Positions 59,836-64,000 of a DNA stretch of 64,000 nt are shown here, piece after piece. This DNA is from Saprospiraceae bacterium (GTDB taxonomy: Bacteria; Bacteroidota; Bacteroidia; Chitinophagales; Saprospiraceae), in assembly GCA_019638385.1 (NCBI GenBank), contig JAHBTW010000002.1, positions 248,001 through 312,000 on the forward strand, read 5' to 3'. Under the pieces are notes generated by a model. That model saw only the letters and a list, made by a program, of their open reading frames with translations. It was not told the DNA's origin and made no database searches. The position numbers and the translations under genes were made by a program. Within the stretch, counting starts at the first letter, position 1. Each line of letters begins with the position of its first letter.

Positions 59836-61638
59836 ATGGCTACACGAAGAGAGCAATATTCCGGCAAAACAGAAGAACGCCCCAAACTCAGCCGGGAGAA
59901 ACTTCGCAAAGCACTCAAAATTTTCAGCTACGTTGTGCCCTACAAGTGGACCTTCATCGCCGGTATGGCGTTTTTGGCGCTGGGCAGTCTTATGTTTCTG
60001 GCCATCATGAAATTGCCGGGCGAAATCCTCAATGTCATTTCCGGAGAGTCGCAATACGGCCTTTCTTTAAACAACATTTTCGTGTTGCTGCTGATCCTCC
60101 TCGGTATCCAGAGCGTGTTTTCCTATTTCCGCGTACAACTGTTTGCCGTCGTGAGCGAACGCAGTATGGCGCTGCTGCGCAATGATTTATACGAAAAACT
60201 CATCACGCTCGGCATCCCTTTCTTTGAGGAACGGCGCGTGGGGGAAATCACCAGCCGGATGACCAACGACGTGACCCAGGTGCAGGGCGTGGTATCCATG
60301 ACGCTGGCCGAATTCATCCGTCAAATCATCATCTTCATCGGTGGCGTGGTCATCATCATTGTAAGTATGAAAAAACTGGCCTTCGTGATGCTCATTACCG
60401 TACCCTTAGTGATGTTTCTGGCCATGTTTTTTGGGCGCTACATTCGAAAACTCATGCGGGAACGACAGGATCAATTGGCGCAAACCAATGTGATCGTGGA
60501 AGAAACCATGCAGAGCATACAGTCGGTAAAAGCCTACACCAACGAGGGTTTTGAATTGCGGCGATACACCAAGCAGTTGGACCTCACCGTGCGCACGGCT
60601 TTGCGGGCAGCGCACATGCGCGGGATTTTCGCCGCTTTTATCATATTCGTCATGTTCGGCGCTTTGTTTTTTATCATCTATCAGGCGGCTTTACTCACCC
60701 AAAGCGGCGCTATGCCCAAAGGCGGCCTGCTCGATTTTGCCGTATATACGGCCATCATCGGCGGCGCCATTGCCAGTCTCGGCAGTTTTTACACCGAAAT
60801 CGTGTCGGCTATCGGCGCAACGGAGCGCATTTTGGAAATTCTGGAACAACCCTCCGAAGTAGCGCTCACACCGGATTCGGGTGTTGCCAAAACCCGATTT
60901 ATCGGCCATATCCAATACCGCGATGTCCGCTTCTCCTACCCTACCCGCAAGGATATAGAGGTGCTCAAAGGAGTCAGTCTGGAAATAGAACCGGGGCAGC
61001 GAATTGCGCTGGTAGGGCCGAGCGGCGCCGGCAAATCCACCATTGTACAGTTGTTGCTCCAATTTTACACCGTTGACGACGGCAACATCCTGGTGGACGG
61101 CAAGCCAGTGTCCCAATACGACCTGCGCGCATACCGCCAAAACATTGCCATCGTGCCGCAGGAAGTGATGCTTTTCGGCGGTACCATCCGCGACAACATC
61201 CTCTACGGTAACCCCGATGCCTCCGAAGAGGATATTGTGGACGCAGCCCGGCAGGCCAATGCCTGGGAGTTCATTTCTGCTTTCCCGGAAGGCTTGGACA
61301 CCATTGTGGGCGAGCGCGGCGTGAAACTCTCCGGTGGGCAGCGCCAACGGGTGGCCATAGCCCGCGCCATTCTCAAAGACCCCGCCATTTTGCTCTTAGA
61401 CGAAGCCACTTCGAGCTTGGATGCCGAATCGGAAAAACTGGTGCAGGAAGCATTGGACGTACTCATGAAGGGTCGTACTTCCATCATCATTGCGCACCGG
61501 TTGTCCACCATCCGCGAGGCCGATCGCATTTATGTGCTCGACGGCGGTCAAATCGTGGAGCAGGGCACACATGCGGAGCTTTCACTATTGGATAAAGGGC
61601 TGTACAACAGCCTGGCGCGGCTGCAATTTGAAATATAA
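59836..61638 (+). CDS. ABC-type exporter, MsbA/ABCB-like
   Basis: A 600-residue half-transporter. The membrane domain (about residues 30-330) has six predicted spans; the nucleotide-binding domain shows Walker A 'GPSGAGKSTIVQLLLQF', Q-loop, signature 'VKLSGGQRQRVAIARA', Walker B 'ILLLDEATSSLDAESE' and H-loop 'IIAHRLSTIRE'. It works as a homodimer or heterodimer and exports lipids or drugs; lipid flippase-type function is common for such Bacteroidota proteins. The start MATRREQYSG was chosen over an upstream codon. Confidence 0.93.
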   Translation: MATRREQYSGKTEERPKLSREKLRKALKIFSYVVPYKWTFIAGMAFLALGSLMFLAIMKLPGEILNVISGESQYGLSLNNIFVLLLILLGIQSVFSYFRVQLFAVVSERSMALLRNDLYEKLITLGIPFFEERRVGEITSRMTNDVTQVQGVVSMTLAEFIRQIIIFIGGVVIIIVSMKKLAFVMLITVPLVMFLAMFFGRYIRKLMRERQDQLAQTNVIVEETMQSIQSVKAYTNEGFELRRYTKQLDLTVRTALRAAHMRGIFAAFIIFVMFGALFFIIYQAALLTQSGAMPKGGLLDFAVYTAIIGGAIASLGSFYTEIVSAIGATERILEILEQPSEVALTPDSGVAKTRFIGHIQYRDVRFSYPTRKDIEVLKGVSLEIEPGQRIALVGPSGAGKSTIVQLLLQFYTVDDGNILVDGKPVSQYDLRAYRQNIAIVPQEVMLFGGTIRDNILYGNPDASEEDIVDAARQANAWEFISAFPEGLDTIVGERGVKLSGGQRQRVAIARAILKDPAILLLDEATSSLDAESEKLVQEALDVLMKGRTSIIIAHRLSTIREADRIYVLDGGQIVEQGTHAELSLLDKGLYNSLARLQFEI

Positions 61639-61643
61639 AAGTT

Positions 61644-62162
61644 ATGAACTACCGGATAATCAGCGCCTTGACCGCTATCGGGATTATTCTGCTCATCGCC
61701 CTGTATGCCAAGGAATCTGAGCATTTCAACCGCACCTTAGACGCCGGTTTGCTGGTGCGCAATTCGGTGCTGGCGGGGCTTGTAGCGGGTGCGGCGGCTG
61801 GGTTGTTTGCCGTAAGGCGGAGCAAATCGCAAGAGGACCGACTGCCGGTATTTTTGTTGTGCTTTTTCTTTTGCGCTTTGTTCGCTCCGTTGCTCGGCGG
61901 CATCAGCAATCGGGTATTCGCCGGCGAGGCCGTTCCCGTATCGGTGGAAGTTCATCTGGAAGAGGCGTTTTCCAAACCTCGGTTCGGTTTGCTGAAAAGC
62001 GAAAAAACGCCCGCCTCCGGCTACCACAGTTTTTTCTATCTTGACGGGCGACTGAGAAAAATTCAATCCAATACCCCTGTTTTTTCAGGCAAGCGCCGTG
62101 GCGACACGATACAATTGCCGTTCAGAAAAGGACTCTGGGGCTTCGATTTTGTTCCGCTATAA
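61644..62162 (+). CDS. Small host membrane protein
   Basis: A 172-residue protein with three hydrophobic segments (about residues 5-20, 40-60 and 68-88) and a soluble tail. Family not recognised. It lies five bases after the ABC exporter and six bases before murB, in one operon. Confidence 0.75.
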   Translation: MNYRIISALTAIGIILLIALYAKESEHFNRTLDAGLLVRNSVLAGLVAGAAAGLFAVRRSKSQEDRLPVFLLCFFFCALFAPLLGGISNRVFAGEAVPVSVEVHLEEAFSKPRFGLLKSEKTPASGYHSFFYLDGRLRKIQSNTPVFSGKRRGDTIQLPFRKGLWGFDFVPL

Positions 62163-62167
62163 CCGCT

Positions 62168-63181
62168 ATGAAGTACCAAACATACACATCGCTTCGCACT
62201 TTCAACTCCTTCGGCATCGAGGCTGCTGCCGAACGGTACGCGCCGGTTCATTCCGTTTCCGAATTACAAACCCTCCTTCGCGAAGAGGATGAAAGCCCGC
62301 TGCGCATTTTGGGCGGCGGCAGTAATGTGCTCATTACCGGCGATTTGTCGGGCCGGCTGCTGCACATCCGCATTCCCGGCAGGCAGGTAGAAACGCGGAA
62401 TGCCGATACCGTCATTGTTTCGGCAGGCGCCGGAGAAAACTGGCACGAGTTTGTGCTGTGGTGTCTTTCCCAGGACTTCGGCGGGTTGGAAAACCTGTCG
62501 CTTATACCCGGCTCGGCGGGGGCGGCGCCCATTCAAAACATCGGAGCTTACGGCGTAGAACTGGCCGATGTGTTCGATCACTTAGAAGCCGTTGACCTGC
62601 ACACCGGCGCGACGCTGCGCATGGACCGGGCCGAGTGCGCGTTCGGGTATCGCGACAGTTTTTTTAAAAAAGAAGGCGCCGGCCGCTATTGCATTACCAA
62701 GGTGTTTTTCCGGCTCAGCACAGCCAATCATCGCTTACATCTCGACTACGGGGCCATTCGCGAAACTTTAGCCGCCATGAAGGTCGTTACACCCGGCATC
62801 CGCGACCTCAGCCGGGCCGTTATTCACATTCGCAGCAGCAAACTTCCCGACCCGGCCCGCATCGGCAACGCGGGCAGTTTTTTTAAAAATCCGGAAATAG
62901 AAACCGCCGAGTTGAACCGGCTGAAGCAACTCCTGCCCCTGCTCGTCGCTTATCCAGCCGGGGAGGACCGCCACAAAATACCCGCCGCTCAACTCATTGA
63001 GGCTTGCGGCTGGAAGGGATACCGGCAGGGCGATGCCGGCTGTTATGAAAAACAGGCATTAGTACTCGTCAACTACGGCCATGCCGCCGGCAGCGAAATA
63101 TTGGCCCTTGCTCAGCAGATTGCCCGATCGGTGTGGGAGCGCTACGGCGTGCGCATCGTGCCGGAAGTAAATGTTTGGTAA
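62168..63181 (+). CDS. murB: UDP-N-acetylenolpyruvoylglucosamine reductase
   Basis: A 337-residue FAD enzyme that makes UDP-MurNAc, the second step of peptidoglycan synthesis. FAD-binding motif 'RILGGGSNVLITG', then 'GLENLSLIPGSAGAAPIQNIGAYGVEL' and the active-site Ser in 'GNAGSFFKNPEI' with Glu in the closing 'VPEVNVW'. Type I (E. coli-like) length and domain order. Confidence 0.96.
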   Translation: MKYQTYTSLRTFNSFGIEAAAERYAPVHSVSELQTLLREEDESPLRILGGGSNVLITGDLSGRLLHIRIPGRQVETRNADTVIVSAGAGENWHEFVLWCLSQDFGGLENLSLIPGSAGAAPIQNIGAYGVELADVFDHLEAVDLHTGATLRMDRAECAFGYRDSFFKKEGAGRYCITKVFFRLSTANHRLHLDYGAIRETLAAMKVVTPGIRDLSRAVIHIRSSKLPDPARIGNAGSFFKNPEIETAELNRLKQLLPLLVAYPAGEDRHKIPAAQLIEACGWKGYRQGDAGCYEKQALVLVNYGHAAGSEILALAQQIARSVWERYGVRIVPEVNVW

Positions 63182-63191
63182 GATCGGTGCA

Positions 63192-64000
63192 TCATTCTGC
63201 GTTGCATTCCTCCAATAGCCAGTATTTATTGATCACGTTTTCCGTATGCTCCACTTTGAGCGCCAGTTCATCTAATTTTTCGCGGAGCGCCTTCTTTGAA
63301 TAGGTGTAGGCATGATGCCGCAATTGGACTAATTTTTTGGAAAACCGCAAGAAGTTGGTGTAGCTGCGCTTTTGTTCCGTGGTGATTTTTTGGGTTCGGA
63401 TGACGTAAATCCGAAAGGTTTCGATGAGGGAGAGCAGCGCCTCGGTGTCGTGCTGGGCGTAATACGTGCGCAGCAGCAGGAAGTTGGAATTGAGGTGGTA
63501 TTTCACATCGGTAAACTGAACGTGCAGCAGGGTTTGCAGGGTGTTGTCGTACTGTTTCTTGTGGTAGTAAAAATTGGCTAAGTTGTAGCTGTACGCGTTC
63601 TCGCGCTGGTGAGCGGGGATGAAATCTTTGTACTGGTGCAGGAAATTCTCCGTCCATTCAAATGCCTTGAGGCTACAGCCCAGCGTAGCGATGTTTTTGT
63701 AATCCCACTCAGACAAGACGTTGTTTTTGAGTAGCATACCGGAGGAAAGCCCTTTTTTGTAGAGATCGAACAATTCCGTTTGGTATTCGCTCTCCCCCTG
63801 ATTGATACGCCGGATGCAGTAGTTATAAGCAAAGGTGTACAAATCGCCACCGTCCACCTGCGACATAGACGACAACTGCTCCGCAAGCATGGTTTTCATC
63901 TCTGCATAGTGGCGGGGTTCGTCCTCTTCGCGAAGACTCATCAAAATGGTATGATAGAGCTTTACCCCCGGATCGTTTTCAAATTGAGCCCAATTGGCTT
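63192..64000 (-). CDS. Tetratricopeptide-like helical protein, N-terminus outside the window
   Basis: At least 269 residues; the frame remains open to the window's right edge, with in-frame 'NWAQFENDPGVKLYHTIL' before the first internal Met. Helix pairs with Tyr/Asn/Leu-rich pattern ('AYSYNLANFYYHKKQYDNTLQTLLHV', 'LLRTYYAQHDTEALLSLIETFRIYVIR') suggest TPR-like repeats. No catalytic motif. It is convergent with murB. Confidence 0.8.
   Translation of the reverse strand, partial: ANWAQFENDPGVKLYHTILMSLREEDEPRHYAEMKTMLAEQLSSMSQVDGGDLYTFAYNYCIRRINQGESEYQTELFDLYKKGLSSGMLLKNNVLSEWDYKNIATLGCSLKAFEWTENFLHQYKDFIPAHQRENAYSYNLANFYYHKKQYDNTLQTLLHVQFTDVKYHLNSNFLLLRTYYAQHDTEALLSLIETFRIYVIRTQKITTEQKRSYTNFLRFSKKLVQLRHHAYTYSKKALREKLDELALKVEHTENVINKYWLLEECNAE

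Overview
The window comes from a Bacteroidota chromosome, most likely a Saprospiria or Chitinophagia-type member. The evidence is a SusC/SusD pair, full-length ClpB, ADP-forming SucC, FG-GAP/UnbV lipoproteins, and promoters of the TTTG-N19-TAnnTTTG type upstream of several genes. Family assignments were made by reading motifs; no database search was run.

Positions 1-29.6 kb and 59.8-64 kb are ordinary host chromosome. From the left: the end of a SusC receptor and its SusD partner; two tandem 1.1-kb-residue FG-GAP/ASPIC-UnbV lipoproteins with a small lipoprotein between them; recA; an outer-membrane protein; a Gfo/Idh/MocA oxidoreductase; an HtrA protease; a small lipoprotein; sucC; transketolase; a translationally coupled SNF2 ATPase and partner protein; an Rpn-type nuclease; clpB; and tRNA-Ala(GGC). 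On the right: an MsbA-type ABC exporter, a small membrane protein, murB and a partial gene that leaves the window.

Between them (29648-59712) lies a 30-kb integrated element. A tyrosine integrase next to tRNA-Ala starts it, and a 15-bp copy of the tRNA 3' end closes it. A short plus-strand cargo operon follows the integrase and includes a DUF1874/AcrIII-1-like protein with its catalytic His changed to Tyr. A long leftward operon (48.3 to 32.5 kb) encodes small single-membrane-span proteins, beta-rich candidate capsid proteins, basic DNA-condensing-type proteins, two large adhesin-like proteins, a GH108 muramidase and a subtilase. A leftward early operon (58.7 to 50.7 kb) carries a Cro-like regulator, membrane proteins, a D5/SF3-like helicase, two DNA methyltransferases and a PAPS-reductase-like protein. 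A divergently transcribed repressor lies at 58.8 kb, and a lipoprotein gene precedes attR.

No portal, large terminase, tape measure or tail tube gene is recognisable. The content fits a tailless, internal-membrane-containing provirus better than a tailed phage; this is inference. Between the early and late operons is a 0.9-kb non-coding control region. It holds a 286-bp degenerate inverted repeat with twelve TGCA cores, bounded by a C8 and a G11 tract, plus two candidate small RNAs. This region and the provirus type are the most notable content of the window.
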